Below are positions 51,593-52,217 of a DNA stretch of 52,217 bases, in pieces. The stretch comes from Proteobacteria bacterium ST_bin14 (lineage in GTDB: Bacteria > Pseudomonadota > Alphaproteobacteria > Sphingomonadales > Sphingomonadaceae), in NCBI GenBank assembly GCA_002083655.1, contig MSXR01000021.1:1-52217 (forward strand), given 5' to 3'. The notes under the pieces were generated by a model. It was not told the origin of the DNA and searched no databases. It worked only from the letters and a program-made list of their open reading frames with translations. Each line of letters starts with the position of its first letter. Within the stretch, counting starts at the first letter, position 1. The translations under genes and the position numbers were made by a program.

Positions 51593-52217
51593 CGTATTAC
51601 GTGCCTCAAATTTGGCCCCGCGTAACAGTGGCGTAATATGCTGGGACGGAATGGCCGGATAGCCGTAGCGCAGGTTTGGACAGCCGTTTCGGCGTGATCA
51701 AAACTTTACCACCCATTCTTGAATCCCATCGCGACCCTGTCGCTTGATTGCGGTCTGGGCTTTCAATCGCCGCCCGCAACGGTTTCGGTTCTGGACGCTG
51801 CTGACGGAAAGTCACTCTGGCCCCAGCGCGGATACGACTCAATAAGAGCTGAGCGCTTCCTGACCTCAGGCAGGTTGCGTCTGCCCGCCATGCCTCCACT
51901 CAAAGCCGCAGCACGCCATCGGCATAGGTGCTGGGATGCTCGATCATATGAACCTCAATGCCGGATATGACGGTCATGAAATGGCTTCGCGACTGCGATA
52001 CCGGTCATCATAGTTTTGAAGTGATGCCTAGATCAGCATCGGAAAGAACCGCGAAATTAGCTGGTCGCAATTGGCATAGCTCGAACTGCCACAGAACCAC
52101 TCGCTCGCAATAGCCGCTGATCCCTGGGCTCGAAGCCTGTCCTCCTTCAATCAACCCGTGAAGGGTCCGCTACGCGTGCGCGTGCGGCCGCAGCTTTGCT
52201 GCGGTGATTGCGGCCAG
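51593..52217. other. Non-coding or degraded stretch to the window end
   Basis: I find no ORF with recognisable protein features in the last ~625 bases. Short frames (51606-51899 minus, 51719-51970 plus) have irregular composition and no motif. Being 3' of a tRNA gene, it could be the edge of an old integration, but no integrase or repeat of the tRNA end is visible. Confidence 0.45.
52188..52204. repeat. 7-bp-stem perfect hairpin at the window end
   Basis: CCGCAGC (52188-52194) and GCTGCGG (52198-52204) flank TTT. It may belong to a larger element cut by the window end. Confidence 0.5.

Noticed and set aside
51593..52217. Integrase remnant beside tRNA-Gly
   Set aside because: No tyrosine-recombinase motif or duplicate of the tRNA 3' end could be found.
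1..52217. CRISPR array, insertion sequence or prophage
   Set aside because: No regularly spaced repeats, transposase or phage structural genes are visible.

Overview
The window is GC-rich alphaproteobacterial chromosome, most likely a member of the Sphingomonadales. This rests on family content (MmcB, DUF1491, DUF3576, DUF6489, YjbE-type TerC, a RibA with a degenerate N-terminal domain) and on gene order. The order ppsR-maf-aroE-coaE-dnaQ facing hemE-hemJ-rho-mnmE-mnmG-rsmG-parA-parB-holA-lptE-leuS matches the chromosomal origin region of alphaproteobacteria such as Caulobacter. Genes are dense, many are coupled by 4-base ATGA/GTGA overlaps, and no insertion sequence, prophage, CRISPR array or rRNA operon is visible.

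Layout. 0.15-4.2 kb: leftward run gluQ, HIG1-like membrane protein, cobalamin adenosyltransferase, egtB, egtD (ergothioneine core). 4.3-8.6 kb: HNH endonuclease, two small unknowns and PEP carboxylase. 8.6-9.2 kb: a phased A-tract segment abutting a LysR regulator that has lost its N-terminus. 9.3-13.1 kb: flavin-binding PNPOx-like protein, tiny HTH-like protein, and a coupled type III polyketide synthase / methyltransferase / FAD oxidoreductase operon. 13.1-19.9 kb: msrB, PBP1A, YgjP protease, YcgN, SCO1, ankyrin protein, MmcB, SleB-type hydrolase. 19.6-25.1 kb: continuous leftward genes ppsR to DUF1491, including hpf and ptsN. 25.13-25.44 kb: probable oriC with clustered DnaA-box-like sites. 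25.4-35.4 kb: mostly rightward genes hemE to parB, with three parS sites and one perfect DnaA box. 35.4-39.9 kb: leftward leuS-lptE-holA and a lipoprotein. 40.1-51.2 kb: vitamin, DNA-repair, envelope and division genes (TenI-like, yggS, HAD, ribA, xth, lolA, ftsK, ubiH, Trm112, LON-domain, thioredoxin). 51.47 kb: tRNA-Gly(GCC), followed by about 680 bases in which I support no gene.

How it works together. The centre is an origin domain: oriC, the ParA/ParB segregation pair and its parS sites lie within 10 kb. Transcription points away from the proposed origin on both sides for several kb, as expected for co-orientation with replication. The most distinctive accessory module is the type III polyketide synthase operon, whose product cannot be read from sequence. 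Points worth a second look are the CTG start inferred for hemE, the truncated LysR next to helically phased A-tracts, a nonsense codon in a small gene after Trm112, a 19-codon ORF plus terminator-like hairpin ahead of xth-ribA, and four short tandem duplications at gene edges. All family calls come from reading the sequence; no database search or computation was run.
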